Positions 16,446-26,033 of a stretch of DNA of 64,000 nt are shown here, in pieces. A program made the translations under genes and the position numbers. The stretch is from Selenomonas sp. AB3002 (GTDB taxonomy: Bacteria > Bacillota > Negativicutes > Selenomonadales > Selenomonadaceae): assembly GCF_000702545.1 (NCBI RefSeq), contig NZ_JNIO01000008.1, positions 1,736,001 through 1,800,000 on the forward strand, read 5' to 3'. The notes beneath the pieces are model-generated. The model had not been told where the DNA came from, made no database searches, and saw only the letters and a program-made list of their open reading frames with translations. Each line of letters starts with the position of its first letter. Positions within the stretch are counted from its first letter, which is position 1.

Positions 16446-17645
16446 TCAGCGCACCCGGGCCGCCCATACCCCCAGCAGGCAGATAAAGCTCAGCACTCCA
16501 AAAGATATCTGCATATTCAGGGACAGGAGCTCTGCTCCTGCCAGGCTGCCATGGCTCAGAGACAGCAGGGCCGTCACGATGAGAATGCTGACTACCTGGC
16601 CCGAAAGCCGCACCATGCCCAGCCAGGAGGAAGCAAAGCTGTAAAATTTCTTTGGCACGCTGCCCATGACGGCGTTGTTGTTGGGCGCCGCAAAGAGGGC
16701 AAAGCCCACCCCCAAAAGCAGCAGACAGGGAAAGAGCCCGTAGAAGCCCCCAAAGTGCACCAGAACCCCCAGCCCCAACAGGCCAGCAGCAATCAAGGTC
16801 ATGCCCCAGGCCGCCAAAGTCTGGGGATGTATCCTGTCGGATAATGCCCCCATGGCAGGAGACAAAAGCGCCATCATCACGGGCTGCAACAGCAGGAAAA
16901 GCCCCGACTCATGGGACGGGTAGCCCAAAATATCCTGCAAATAGAAGGACAGCAGGAAACTTACGGCAAAAGTAGCCATATAATTGAGCAGGGCCGCCAG
17001 GGAAGAATAAGTGAACGTGCGTTCCTTGAAAGCCTCCAAAGGCAGCAGCCCAGCCCTGCCTCCCCGCTCATCAGCTCCCGGCACCTCCCTGAGCACTACA
17101 GGCGCCGCCAGGAAGACTCCCAGAGCTATGAAGCCGATAAAGACAAAGATGCTCTGCCAGCCCAGATAGTGGTTGAGGCCGCCCCCCACCACGGGGCCCA
17201 GGGACAGCCCTACATATACCATGGCAATCATCCAGCCCATGGCGCTCCCCCGCTTTTCCTTAGGATAAGCCAGCATCAGCAAGGCATTGTTGGTGGCAAA
17301 GTTCATGGCCGAACCCATGCCCTGCACTACCCGCACCCCGATGAGGAAAGAGAGGGAGTCGGCAAAAATACAGGTGAAGGACGTCAGGGCGAAAATCCCC
17401 GCTCCCAGCATGAACAATCGGGCCTTCCCCCACCTCTCTGCCAGCCGCCCCATGGGCAGCAGGAACACAAAGGCGGAGATGAGAAAACTCCCCAGTACCC
17501 AGGACAGGGACTCCGGCCCCTGACCGTACTGCCTGCCTATATCCGGCAGGGAAAGGGACAGGGCGCTGCCCGTAAAAGGCGTGAGAAAAGATGCCGCCAT
17601 GATCAGCCAAAGGAGCCTGTGCTCCCGGATAAAATCCCCGTTCAC
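16446..17645 (-). CDS. Major facilitator superfamily transporter (drug efflux type)
   Basis: A 399-residue, about twelve-helix inner-membrane carrier. It opens with LLWLIMAASFLTPFTGSALS and has a motif-A-like loop (MGRLAERWGKARLFMLGAGIF) and motif-C-like GLSLGPVVGGGL, the latter typical of proton antiporters for drugs. A second motif-A repeat (GALSDRIHPQTLAAWG) lies mid-chain. The start is GTG 17645 behind a GGGGCGG stretch. The substrate is unknown; it ends 23 nt before the Nudix gene. Confidence 0.85.
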   Translation of the reverse strand: MNGDFIREHRLLWLIMAASFLTPFTGSALSLSLPDIGRQYGQGPESLSWVLGSFLISAFVFLLPMGRLAERWGKARLFMLGAGIFALTSFTCIFADSLSFLIGVRVVQGMGSAMNFATNNALLMLAYPKEKRGSAMGWMIAMVYVGLSLGPVVGGGLNHYLGWQSIFVFIGFIALGVFLAAPVVLREVPGADERGGRAGLLPLEAFKERTFTYSSLAALLNYMATFAVSFLLSFYLQDILGYPSHESGLFLLLQPVMMALLSPAMGALSDRIHPQTLAAWGMTLIAAGLLGLGVLVHFGGFYGLFPCLLLLGVGFALFAAPNNNAVMGSVPKKFYSFASSWLGMVRLSGQVVSILIVTALLSLSHGSLAGAELLSLNMQISFGVLSFICLLGVWAARVR

Positions 17646-17682
17646 TCAATCACCGCCCCGTTCTCTCTAAATCTATATCCTA

Positions 17683-17711
17683 ATCTTATCACAGGGATAG
17701 TGCAAACTCAA
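17683..17711 (-). promoter_or_regulatory. Possible promoter of the MFS gene
   Basis: On the minus strand TTGAGT (17706-17711) is 17 bases from TAAGAT (17683-17688), about 38 nt upstream of the GTG start. Confidence 0.45.
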
Positions 17712-17722
17712 TTTTGCCCGGC

Positions 17723-17767
17723 AAAAAAGCCCTGTCCCCACGCATTTTCTGCACAGGGACAGGACTT
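17723..17767 (-). terminator. Intrinsic terminator after rlmH
   Basis: AAGTCCTGTCCC pairs with GGGACAGGGCTT on the minus strand, then TTTTTTGCC. It begins just past the rlmH stop. Confidence 0.9.
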
Positions 17768-17770
17768 CAT

Positions 17771-18250
17771 TTACCAGTGATACTTTTCGCCGCGGTTGAT
17801 CTTGAAGGCCCGGTAAATCTGCTCCACCAGCAGGAGCCTCACCATCTGATGGGTGAAGGTCATGCGGGAGAAGGAGAGCTTCATATCCGCAGCCTGCCGC
17901 ACTTCCTGCGAAAGGCCAAAGGCACCGCCGATCAGGAAGGTCAGATTGCTCTTGCCGCTGAGGCCCAGCTTGTCGATTTTGGCCGCCAGCTCCTCAGAGG
18001 ACAGCTCCTCCCCGTACACATCCAGCACGAAGAGGTACGAACCAGATGGCACCAGCTTCAGGAGTTTTTCCCCTTCTTTCTGGAGCACCAGTTCTTTCTC
18101 TGCCTCAGAAGGATTATCAGGCATCTTTTCCTCGTGGATTTCCAGGATTTCCACCTGGGCCATGGGCTTCAGACGCTTCAGGAACTCGCTTATGCCTGCT
18201 GTCAGGTATTTTTCCTTGAGCTTGCCCGCGCAAACTATATTTATCTTCAT
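17771..18250 (-). CDS. rlmH: 23S rRNA (pseudouridine1915-N3)-methyltransferase RlmH
   Basis: SPOUT-family methyltransferase acting on helix 69 of 23S rRNA in the assembled ribosome. The 159 residues match the family end to end: MKINIVCAGKLKEKYLTAGI, LDVYGEELSSEELA, LTFLIGGAFGLS (the knot), and the C-terminus MVRLLLVEQIYRAFKINRGE followed by KYHW. The ATG overlaps the htrA stop by four bases. Gene order yycJ - htrA - rlmH mirrors the end of the walRK region in Firmicutes, although walRK is not here. Confidence 0.96.
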   Translation of the reverse strand: MKINIVCAGKLKEKYLTAGISEFLKRLKPMAQVEILEIHEEKMPDNPSEAEKELVLQKEGEKLLKLVPSGSYLFVLDVYGEELSSEELAAKIDKLGLSGKSNLTFLIGGAFGLSQEVRQAADMKLSFSRMTFTHQMVRLLLVEQIYRAFKINRGEKYHW

Positions 18251-19389
18251 CTATCCTCCTGGGGCATCTCTTCCAGAACGATATCAGCGGTGTGGGTGCT
18301 GCCGTTGCGGTCAAAGGTGATCTTCACGCTGTCGCCCACCTTGTGCTCGCCTACCTGCTGGCGCAGCTCAGAGACGGAATTCACTTCCTTGTCATCAATC
18401 TTCAATATGATGTCCCCGCGCTGGAGGCCGGCCTTATCAGCGGGGCCGCCCAGGGTCAGGCGGAAGATGTAGACACCCTTGTCAATGTTCAGCTGATAGC
18501 CATAGCGGGCAGCAGTATTGGGGTCGAAGATAGTGACGCCAAGATAGGGACGGGCCACATAACCCTTTTCCATCAGTTCCTTGATGATAGCCTGGACGGT
18601 ATTGCTGGGAATGGAGAAGCCCATGCCCTCTACGCCGTTGGCTGCCACTTTGGCGCTGTTGATGCCGATGACCTGGCCGTCAGCGTTCACCAGAGCGCCG
18701 CCAGAGTTGCCGGGATTGATGGCTGCATCAGTCTGCAGGAGCTTCACCCGCTTGTCGCTGATATCCAGAGTCCTGTTCAAGGCGCTGATGACACCGCTGG
18801 TGACACTGCCCTGGAATTCCAGCCCCAGAGGGTTGCCGATGGCAATGGCAGGCTCACCCACCACGATCTCATCAGAATCGCCAAAGGAAGCAACCGGCAG
18901 GTCGCTTGCCTCCACCTTCACCACGGCCAGGTCTGTCACCTCATCGGCACCGATGAGCTTGCCCTTGAGGCTGCGTCCATCTGCCAGGGAGACGATGATT
19001 TCCTTGGCCCCGCTAATCACATGGTTGTTGGTGACGATATAGCCGTCAGCCCTGAAGATCACGCCGGAACCTGCCCCCTCGGTTTCCACGGGATTATTGA
19101 ACCAGTCCCTGACCACTGCCTTATTAGTGATGCCCACCACGGACGGGCCTACGACCTTGGCGGCGCGCACAGCAGGAGTGTTGCGGGCAGCAGAAAGGCC
19201 TGCTGTATCTGCCTTGGCAGCAGGGGCGTTCTCAGTCTGGGCCACTGCAGCCGTGCCGGAACTGGCAGCTGCCCCGGAGCCCTCCTTGCTGGCATCGCAC
19301 CCGGAAAAGGTCAGAGCCGACAGCGCCAGCACAGAAGCTACGACAGCAGCTTTCTTCTTATGGTTCAAAAGTGACATCAGTGATTGCAT
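18247..19389 (-). CDS. HtrA/DegP-type serine protease with PDZ domain
   Basis: Envelope quality-control protease. It is 380 residues. The N-terminal basic/hydrophobic segment ends in a lipobox-like TFSG-Cys31, so a lipoprotein is possible, and an Ala-rich linker follows. The trypsin-like domain has His123 (VTNNHVIS), Asp153 (TDLAVVK) and Ser229 (NPGNSGGALVN). One PDZ domain fills about residues 280-375 (ADKAGLQRGDIILKIDDKEV). Phe at lipobox -3 is unusual, so a plain membrane anchor is an alternative. It is co-transcribed with rlmH through a four-base overlap. Confidence 0.93.
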   Translation of the reverse strand: MQSLMSLLNHKKKAAVVASVLALSALTFSGCDASKEGSGAAASSGTAAVAQTENAPAAKADTAGLSAARNTPAVRAAKVVGPSVVGITNKAVVRDWFNNPVETEGAGSGVIFRADGYIVTNNHVISGAKEIIVSLADGRSLKGKLIGADEVTDLAVVKVEASDLPVASFGDSDEIVVGEPAIAIGNPLGLEFQGSVTSGVISALNRTLDISDKRVKLLQTDAAINPGNSGGALVNADGQVIGINSAKVAANGVEGMGFSIPSNTVQAIIKELMEKGYVARPYLGVTIFDPNTAARYGYQLNIDKGVYIFRLTLGGPADKAGLQRGDIILKIDDKEVNSVSELRQQVGEHKVGDSVKITFDRNGSTHTADIVLEEMPQEDR

Positions 19390-19511
19390 GAGAATCCCTC
19401 CACTTTATAAACATAGCCAGGAAAAATAGTTTCTCTTATCAAGCTTTCCTGTCTGTATCTTAAATCTAATTTCTGAAAAATAAATGCAAGAATCAACTTT
19501 ATAATCTTTCT

Positions 19512-20294
19512 TTAAGAACACTGATACATTACATTCTCCGTGCTCAGAACCAGGGGCTCTGTCTGTCTGGCTACAGAGAGGGGCAGGTCGATGCCCTGGC
19601 GGTGCAGGATTTTCCTCACGGTTTCCTCCACCATTTCCGGCCTGTTATTTTCCTCAGAAAGATGAGCCAGCACCACTTGTCCCGGGCGATCCTTCAATCT
19701 GGCCAGGGCCCAGGCAGCATCAGCATTGGCAAGATGCCCGCGGTTGGACATGATTCTCCGCTTGAGAGGCCAGGGATAGGAGCCATCCTGCAGCATATCG
19801 GGATCGTAGTTAGCCTCCAGCACAAGGATATCCGCCCCCTCCAGCGCCTGCTGGACATTGCTGGTGACAAAGCCCAAATCCGTGGCCAGCACAAACTGCT
19901 CCGAACCGCCTATGCGCCAGCCCACAGATTCAGCCGCATCATGGGAAGTGGCAAAGCTCTCTACCTTCAGCCCCTCAAGAACGAAATCCCCTGCCACGGG
20001 ATGCAGGAGCTCCCGGGGCACCGTTACAGCACAGGAAAGGGCGGCGAGGGTGCCCCGCCGCGCAAAGATGGGCAAGTGATACCACTTGCTCAGGGTGGTA
20101 AGCCCTGCTATATGGTCACGGTGTTCATGGGTGATGAGAATGCCGGAAAGTTCCTCAGGCTCGATGCCAAAGGAGGCCAGCCCCTTCCTGATGCGGGTGG
20201 CGCTGATGCCGGCGTCTATGAGGATCTTCACCTCATCCATTTCCACCATCACCGCATTGCCTTTGCTGCCGCTGGCCAGCACCACTACCTGCAT
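19512..20294 (-). CDS. MBL-fold hydrolase, YycJ/WalJ family
   Basis: A 260-residue metallo-beta-lactamase-fold protein, with the metal motif THEHRDH (in ILITHEHRDHIAG), the N-terminal VLASGSKGNAVMVE, ATSHDAAESVG and SNRGHLANADAA. These match YycJ (WalJ), which is linked to cell-wall/DNA-replication coordination and nuclease-like activity in Firmicutes. The adjacent htrA and rlmH genes support the assignment. About 120 nt separate it from htrA; the gap shows no clear terminator. Confidence 0.9.
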   Translation of the reverse strand: MQVVVLASGSKGNAVMVEMDEVKILIDAGISATRIRKGLASFGIEPEELSGILITHEHRDHIAGLTTLSKWYHLPIFARRGTLAALSCAVTVPRELLHPVAGDFVLEGLKVESFATSHDAAESVGWRIGGSEQFVLATDLGFVTSNVQQALEGADILVLEANYDPDMLQDGSYPWPLKRRIMSNRGHLANADAAWALARLKDRPGQVVLAHLSEENNRPEMVEETVRKILHRQGIDLPLSVARQTEPLVLSTENVMYQCS

Positions 20295-20312
20295 TCCCTC
20301 TGTCTTCCCTTC

Positions 20313-20654
20313 TTAATCGTAACTGCCGTAATTTTCCTCATACTTCCGACGAAAAAAGATAGCATTGGTGTCCTTCACGTGTTCCTCCCAAAAGACGATG
20401 CACTTTTGGGCAAGCTCAAGCTTCCCCTGCATGAAGGGCACAATCTTTTCCGGGGTAACCTTGCCAATCTCCATCATCACATCCATATTGCTCCTGTTGG
20501 ACTCAGCCATCTGTGAGGCTATTTCCTCAGAACAGTTCCCCTCCATGACCGCCTTGGCAAAGGCCTGGGCCTCCTCCAGATTGCGGGCAAATTTGCGGGT
20601 CAGAAGCCATACCGTGAATTTCTTTTCCAGATTTTCCACTACAGTTACCCCCAT
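20313..20654 (-). CDS. Hypothetical helical protein
   Basis: I do not recognise this protein of up to 113 residues. It is charged and predicted all-helical (RKFARNLEEAQAFAKAVMEG, then an EIGKVTPEKIVPFMQGKLEL region), with no signal or membrane segment. The start is uncertain: ATG 20654 lacks a clear ribosome site, while a GTG at about 20636 has GGGGG eight bases upstream. It lies 18 nt before yycJ, so the two are probably co-transcribed. Confidence 0.65.
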   Translation of the reverse strand: MGVTVVENLEKKFTVWLLTRKFARNLEEAQAFAKAVMEGNCSEEIASQMAESNRSNMDVMMEIGKVTPEKIVPFMQGKLELAQKCIVFWEEHVKDTNAIFFRRKYEENYGSYD

Positions 20655-20684
20655 TCCATATTCTAGCTATCCCATCTTTTCAAG

Positions 20685-21380
20685 TCAAGTTGCAAACTGC
20701 GCCAGAAGCTCCGGCACCTTTATCTCCTCTATGCTCTCCACCACCCGGTCGGCAAGGCTCAAATCCTGCTCCCCGGAATTGGGATTGTGGAAGGCGATGC
20801 AGTACATTCCCGCCCGCTTGGCAGCCAGGATGCCGTTGGCCGTATCTTCCAGCACGCAGCAGCTTTCAGGCGCTGCTCCCAGCCGCTCTGCCGAAATCAG
20901 ATAGATGGCGGGATTGGGCTTGCTCTCCGGCAATTCTCCCCCGGAGATGACGGAAGTGAAATACTTCCTGATGTCAAAACTATCCAGTATCGTATTCATC
21001 ACCGGAGGGTGTGAGGAGGTGGCCAGCCCCAGCGGCACGCCCGCCTCGTGCAGGGCGCGGATCAGTTCCCTGGTGCCGGCCACTGGTCCAATGCCGCCGC
21101 TTTTCAGCACCTCAAGATAATGCTCATGCTTGTAATCAGTCAGCATTTCCGGAGTAATGTCCGTGCGGCCGCTCTCTGCCACCACATCACGGAAAATCAG
21201 GCCACTGGTGCCCCCCATATAATCCTTCAGCCGGGCCTCGTCAAAATCCAGCCCAAAATGGCGGAAAGTGTCCATCTTCACCCTGCTGTGAACAGGCTCG
21301 CTGTCGATAATGACCCCATCCATGTCGAAAATAAAGGCTTGCAGTTTCTTTTCACTCAATTTCTTCACCACTGTAATCAA
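20685..21380 (-). CDS. HAD-superfamily phosphatase (subfamily IA)
   Basis: A 231-residue beta-phosphoglucomutase-like or phosphoglycolate-phosphatase-like hydrolase. Motif I is FIFDMDGVIIDSEP (two aspartates), motif II GLATSS, the motif III lysine is in ESKPNPAIYL, and motif IV is VLEDTANGILAAKRAG. The four-helix cap lies between I and II. The substrate cannot be inferred. The open frame begins with a TTG at 21380, but no convincing ribosome site supports any one of TTG 21380, an internal GTG, or a TTG a little later. Confidence 0.85.
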   Translation of the reverse strand: MITVVKKLSEKKLQAFIFDMDGVIIDSEPVHSRVKMDTFRHFGLDFDEARLKDYMGGTSGLIFRDVVAESGRTDITPEMLTDYKHEHYLEVLKSGGIGPVAGTRELIRALHEAGVPLGLATSSHPPVMNTILDSFDIRKYFTSVISGGELPESKPNPAIYLISAERLGAAPESCCVLEDTANGILAAKRAGMYCIAFHNPNSGEQDLSLADRVVESIEEIKVPELLAQFAT

Positions 21381-21389
21381 AAATTCTAA

Positions 21390-23108
21390 CTAGATTTTAT
21401 CTGTTCCCAGGAAATCCTTGGTGCAGAGCTCCACAAAATTTTCCCGGGGCATGGGCTTGGCGTAATAATATCCCTGGATGAGGTTTGCCCCCATGCCGGT
21501 GACAAATTCCAGGTCCTCCTTCGTTTCCACCCCTTCAACTACCACCCTCAGCCCCAGGTCCTTCGCCGTTTCCACCAGGCCGCCCATGATGCGTGCGCCG
21601 CGGGCAGCCTGCGCTCCCCGCCTGGCAAAGCCCATGTCCAGCTTCAGCGTGTCCACCGGCAATTCCTTCAGCATACTGAGAGGAGAATAGCCCTTGCCAA
21701 AATCATCCAGGGAAACCTTGAAGCCGTTCTGGCGGAAAAGCTCCACTTCCTCTATGAGCTGATAGGAATCCTGGGTATAGGCCTCCTCCGTAATTTCCAG
21801 ATGCAGGTACTCAGGGGAAAGATTGTGCTTCCTGATAAGTCCCATCAGGAAGTCCAGCAAATCAAGATTGTAGAGATTCAGCCGGGAAACGTTGACGGAA
21901 ACCGGCAGCAAAAGCCCCGTAGCATCCCTGAGCTCAGCCATGAAATCGCAGACCATTTCCCAGACATAGCGGTCCAGGCGCACGATAAAGCCATTGCGTT
22001 CAAAGACAGGAATGAACCTGCCCGGGGAAATCAGCCCCTGGGAGGGGTGCTGCCAGCGCACCAGCGCTTCGGCGCTGACGATTTTCCCTGTTTCAGCATT
22101 GTACACAGGCTGGAGGTAAATACTGAACTGCCTTTCCTGCAGGGCAAACTCCATATCCCGCACAATCATCTGCTCTTCCAGCATGAGCTGCTTGAGCTTT
22201 TCGTCATAATAGGCATAGCGGTGCAGGTAGCTGCCCTTCACCGTATTCATGGCCAGGCGTGCCCTGTCGCACATCTGGTCCACTGCCATATAGGTGTTTT
22301 CCACCTCATAGATGCCCGCATAGAAGACGATATTGTGACTGATGCCCAATGACACCATTGTACTGTCAATGCCTTCCAGCAAATGCTCAATACGCACCTG
22401 CCCCTTGGGCACGCAGAGCACGAAGTGGTCAGACTCCACCCGGCCGCAGAGACCTCCGCTGCTAGTAAGCACATTGAAATAGTAAGCAGCTGTCTTCAGG
22501 ACCAGATTGCCCGTCTCCATGGTGAACAGATCATTGATGACCTTGAAGCAGTACACATCCAGATAGATGATCTCATACTTGACATCAACATTGTCCCTGA
22601 TAAGGCGGGAGGCCTTCCTGTAGAAAGCTTCCCTGTTGTAAAGCCCCGTGAGACTGTCATTGTCCACATAACTTGCCACCTCAGCCAGCTGCTTGTCTGC
22701 CGCCAGCTGGGCCACCCGGCGCCACTCGTTCTCCGATGAGCCCATGACATTCTTGATGCGGCTCCTGACAATAGCGGGGTTGAAAGGCTTGGTGATAAAA
22801 TCAGCCGCCCCCAGCTCCACCGCCCAGGTCTGGCCATCCTGGTCGCCGTTGGTGGTCATGGCCACCACGGGCACTCCCTTATACTGGTCATTGCTCTTGA
22901 GCACGCCCATGAACTCCAGGCCGCCCATCACCGGCATCATCAAATCCACCAGGACAATATGGGCCGCCTCCTGCTCCAGCATCTTCAAGGCTTCCTTGCC
23001 ATCCTCCGCCTCTACAATGCGGAATTCATCGTGAAAGAACTGGGCCAGCACGGTACGGTTGATATTCACATCATCAACAATGAGCATTACCGGTTTATTG
23101 TCCATCTT
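21390..23108 (-). CDS. Response regulator with degenerate GGDEF and intact EAL domain
   Basis: Cyclic-di-GMP signalling protein, 572 residues from ATG 23108. Receiver domain (1-125): acidic pair Asp11/12, phosphoacceptor Asp54 (VLVDLMMP) and Lys106. GGDEF domain (about 165-310): the active-site loop reads ESDHF instead of GGDEF, so cyclase activity is unlikely. EAL domain (about 325-565): EALVRW, NVSRLN, EITEE, DDFGKGYS, LKLDMGF, VVEGVET and QGYYYAKP, the usual catalytic residues kept. It should be a phosphodiesterase controlled by phosphorylation. No histidine kinase is adjacent. A longer frame to TTG 23159 lacks a good ribosome site. Confidence 0.9.
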   Translation of the reverse strand, partial: KMDNKPVMLIVDDVNINRTVLAQFFHDEFRIVEAEDGKEALKMLEQEAAHIVLVDLMMPVMGGLEFMGVLKSNDQYKGVPVVAMTTNGDQDGQTWAVELGAADFITKPFNPAIVRSRIKNVMGSSENEWRRVAQLAADKQLAEVASYVDNDSLTGLYNREAFYRKASRLIRDNVDVKYEIIYLDVYCFKVINDLFTMETGNLVLKTAAYYFNVLTSSGGLCGRVESDHFVLCVPKGQVRIEHLLEGIDSTMVSLGISHNIVFYAGIYEVENTYMAVDQMCDRARLAMNTVKGSYLHRYAYYDEKLKQLMLEEQMIVRDMEFALQERQFSIYLQPVYNAETGKIVSAEALVRWQHPSQGLISPGRFIPVFERNGFIVRLDRYVWEMVCDFMAELRDATGLLLPVSVNVSRLNLYNLDLLDFLMGLIRKHNLSPEYLHLEITEEAYTQDSYQLIEEVELFRQNGFKVSLDDFGKGYSPLSMLKELPVDTLKLDMGFARRGAQAARGARIMGGLVETAKDLGLRVVVEGVETKEDLEFVTGMGANLIQGYYYAKPMPRENFVELCTKDFLGTDKI

Positions 23109-23276
23109 ATCGCCTACTTCCCCCAAAATAGTACACCTATCTGTTTTCTCATTCGCCAAACAGGGGCAAAGTTCCTCTATTCCAAAATGCAGTCCTCAGA
23201 CTTTTCTTTTCCTCTGCTTCAGCCATCTATACCCAGTCTTCTCTATCGGGATGCTACAATCTTCCTATAGCTCGTA

Positions 23277-26033
23277 CTACTTCCACCCCTTCATTAAAAA
23301 CCGCCGTCTTTCCTCATCGTCCAGAACCACCGCGCAACTTTCCCAGTCAACGTGCTCAGTGGTCTGCTTTTCATACCGCAGTTCAAAGGGATGCTTTTTG
23401 GGGATGTTATCTATGATTTTCTTAGCTTGCTCTATATCATCCATGGCCACCTTTATCCATACATCCTCAAGCACATCCGGCAACTGACCGAACATACTGC
23501 TGATTTCCTTCAGCCTCTTAGACAGCAATGCGTGAACACGATCTTCTACAGAGCCTTTGTAACGCATATTGTATATATGCACCTTCTCATGCGCTTGACC
23601 GATACGCTGGATACGGCCTTTGCGCTGTTCCAGACGGGTGGGGTTCCATGGCAAGTCCAGATTTATGAGGCTTCCCAAAGTTTGCAGGTTCAATCCTTCA
23701 GAAGCAGCATCAGTGCCAGTGAGGATTTTGATTTCATGACGGCGCACCATCTGTTTGATATCGTCTTTGCTTACCTTGCGGAAAATACCGTTCTTATAGA
23801 CACCGGACTTGTTGCTGCCCGCATAAAGGCCTATGGTTTCTTGAGCAAACTGCGGTTCCTTAGAAAGTCTTTCTGCCACCCAATTGATGGAATCAAAATA
23901 CTGGGAAAAAATAATGCAGCCAAGGTCTGCAAAGCCATTCCCTGTCAAATATGACAACATATTCTCATACTTAGGATCATCTGCTATATGCTCAGACAAC
24001 AATTTCACCAAATTCTGCAGGATCTGCCGTTCCTCAGGAAGTATGGTCATCCCCTTGCTCTCTTTAATGGTTGGCATAAGAATCAATTGAAACTCAGATT
24101 CCTCATAATCCTCTTCATCAGCGATAAGCAGCTCCGGCTCTTCCTCATTCCATTGGAGCATTTTTTCAGCGGTTAACTTGCCTGCCAGCATCGTACTTCC
24201 CATGCGCTTCAAAAGCATAGTCTTGATGAAGCCGCCCCCTCTGACACGCTGCCCCAGAGACTGGCAAAATTCTTCTGCCAGTTCGTACGCCTGCTTAAGA
24301 TAACCATACAATGGCAAGGCTTCGGCATCACTTTCCCCATACAGTACCACTTCAATGCGTGGCAATTGGCCATTCCGTTCCAAAAATTCCCTGGTGCGGC
24401 GGACAATGTGACGTATGAAAGGATTGTGCTGTGTCATAAAATCCGCCTGCAACACTCGCTTCACCCGGTCAAAGTTACGGTGGCTTGCCATAAGCTCTCT
24501 GAAATTCTCAGCGCTTGCTACAAACTTCTCATCCTGCATATGTAGCTCCCTGCGAAGCTGGCCAAAGGAAATCTTATCTTCCTCCGCTGGGGGCAAAGGA
24601 TTACGCAGCCATTCAACCATCTGGTAAATATTGTCCCCTGTAAATTTCATGCTCTTCTTGCCCGTAACCAAATCTAACGCCATTTTTCTTTTGGTACGCC
24701 AGTTGCTGAAGCGGTTCCCCAATACGCCGTCATCCTTCTGGGACAATATATTCAACAAATCCCACGCCTCAATGGGATACATCTGCACCGGGGTAGCAGT
24801 GGCCAACAGCATACTCTTGGCATTAGGAGAAATAGCAAGCAAAAAGGCTTGCAGATTGTTGCTGACAGGTTTTTCCTCTTCTTTGCCCTCCCCCAGATTT
24901 GACCGTCTTGCCCTGTGGGCCTCGTCCACAATCACACACTCATAATGCTGGTTGAGCAGCTTTTCTTTCAGTTCAGTCCGCCCATTGGTGATGATGCCTT
25001 GCGAGACAATGCCGATACGACGGGGGCATTTGCATATATCTCCTTCAGGATAGCTTATGCCGTTTTCATCCTGCCAGTTCTTCCCCAACCAAACGGCTGA
25101 AGGCAGCCCCAGCAGTGTCAGCATTTCATCCTGCCATTGGCGCATCAGTGTCTTGGGTACGAGAATCAAAATCGGTTTATCTCCATAAAGGGCCATCAGC
25201 TGTGCACTCATGGCCAGCTGTACGGTTTTCCCCAGACCTACCTGGTCAGCCAGTACATAGCGTGCCCCCTGCTTCTTGTGGTCATGGAACACCTGACTGA
25301 TAAATGCCTTCTGATGCTCCCACAATCCCAATTCCCGGCGATAGACAGCCGACTCCACCGCCACCTCGGCAGGTTCCGGGGCCTTGCGCCAGTCTTCCAC
25401 ACCGCCTAAGATTTTCCTGTGGGCAATACGCTTGATATCTTCCACCACAAAATCCGCCAACGGCATGGCCTTAGGGTGGTGCCAGAAGTAATCAAATTCC
25501 GCCTGCACCCACTCCACAGCCTCCGGGGAGCTGTCCTCCCACATAAGCTCGTAGTTCAACTTCCAGGCGGAATAAGTTTCATTTACACTACCCAGGAAAG
25601 ACGTCTGGCTACCATCAGCCAAAGTTATCACCCCGGCCTTGCCATGAATCAAGCCAAAAACATCATTGGGGATAACCTTGACCTCCAGCCTGCCGATTTT
25701 GAGCAGATTATAGAGCTTTTCCAATCTTTGCGGATTCGCGCCATATCTCTTTTCCGGGTCAGTAGCGCACCATTCCCTGTGCTGGGCATTCATAGCAGCA
25801 CTAGCAGTTTCCACATCACAGGCTTCCACCGCAGCATTGCATACCACCCGCACTTTGCCGTTCACGCTTTCCAAGGCTTCTCCGGCCACTTCCAGAATCG
25901 ACGAACTAAAGTAGCCCGCAATACGGTCATAGCTTCTGGCATTTTGCAGCTTGACCGTCAAAAAGGCAGCATCCAGCTTTGAACAGCGGGAAGAATAGCG
26001 CCTAATGAAGCCTTCCCCTTTACACGCCGTCAT
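23277..26033 (-). CDS. SNF2-type helicase with N-terminal PLD-like domain (Hma-like defence module)
   Basis: A 918-residue helicase. Residues about 10-200 form a phospholipase-D-like nuclease fold with His130-Gly-Lys132 and GSVNE. Superfamily 2 motifs follow: motif I ADQVGLGKTVQ (262-272), motif II DEAH (370-373), motif III ATATP, and the C-terminal GTDAASEGLNLQ with motif VI RKGRIQRIGQ. This is the helicase of DUF1156/DUF499 anti-phage loci. The start overlaps the methylase stop by 14 bases, and GGAG supports ATG 26033. Whether the PLD site cuts DNA is unknown; only one HxK is evident. It is the last gene of the module. Confidence 0.88.
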   Translation of the reverse strand: MTACKGEGFIRRYSSRCSKLDAAFLTVKLQNARSYDRIAGYFSSSILEVAGEALESVNGKVRVVCNAAVEACDVETASAAMNAQHREWCATDPEKRYGANPQRLEKLYNLLKIGRLEVKVIPNDVFGLIHGKAGVITLADGSQTSFLGSVNETYSAWKLNYELMWEDSSPEAVEWVQAEFDYFWHHPKAMPLADFVVEDIKRIAHRKILGGVEDWRKAPEPAEVAVESAVYRRELGLWEHQKAFISQVFHDHKKQGARYVLADQVGLGKTVQLAMSAQLMALYGDKPILILVPKTLMRQWQDEMLTLLGLPSAVWLGKNWQDENGISYPEGDICKCPRRIGIVSQGIITNGRTELKEKLLNQHYECVIVDEAHRARRSNLGEGKEEEKPVSNNLQAFLLAISPNAKSMLLATATPVQMYPIEAWDLLNILSQKDDGVLGNRFSNWRTKRKMALDLVTGKKSMKFTGDNIYQMVEWLRNPLPPAEEDKISFGQLRRELHMQDEKFVASAENFRELMASHRNFDRVKRVLQADFMTQHNPFIRHIVRRTREFLERNGQLPRIEVVLYGESDAEALPLYGYLKQAYELAEEFCQSLGQRVRGGGFIKTMLLKRMGSTMLAGKLTAEKMLQWNEEEPELLIADEEDYEESEFQLILMPTIKESKGMTILPEERQILQNLVKLLSEHIADDPKYENMLSYLTGNGFADLGCIIFSQYFDSINWVAERLSKEPQFAQETIGLYAGSNKSGVYKNGIFRKVSKDDIKQMVRRHEIKILTGTDAASEGLNLQTLGSLINLDLPWNPTRLEQRKGRIQRIGQAHEKVHIYNMRYKGSVEDRVHALLSKRLKEISSMFGQLPDVLEDVWIKVAMDDIEQAKKIIDNIPKKHPFELRYEKQTTEHVDWESCAVVLDDEERRRFLMKGWK

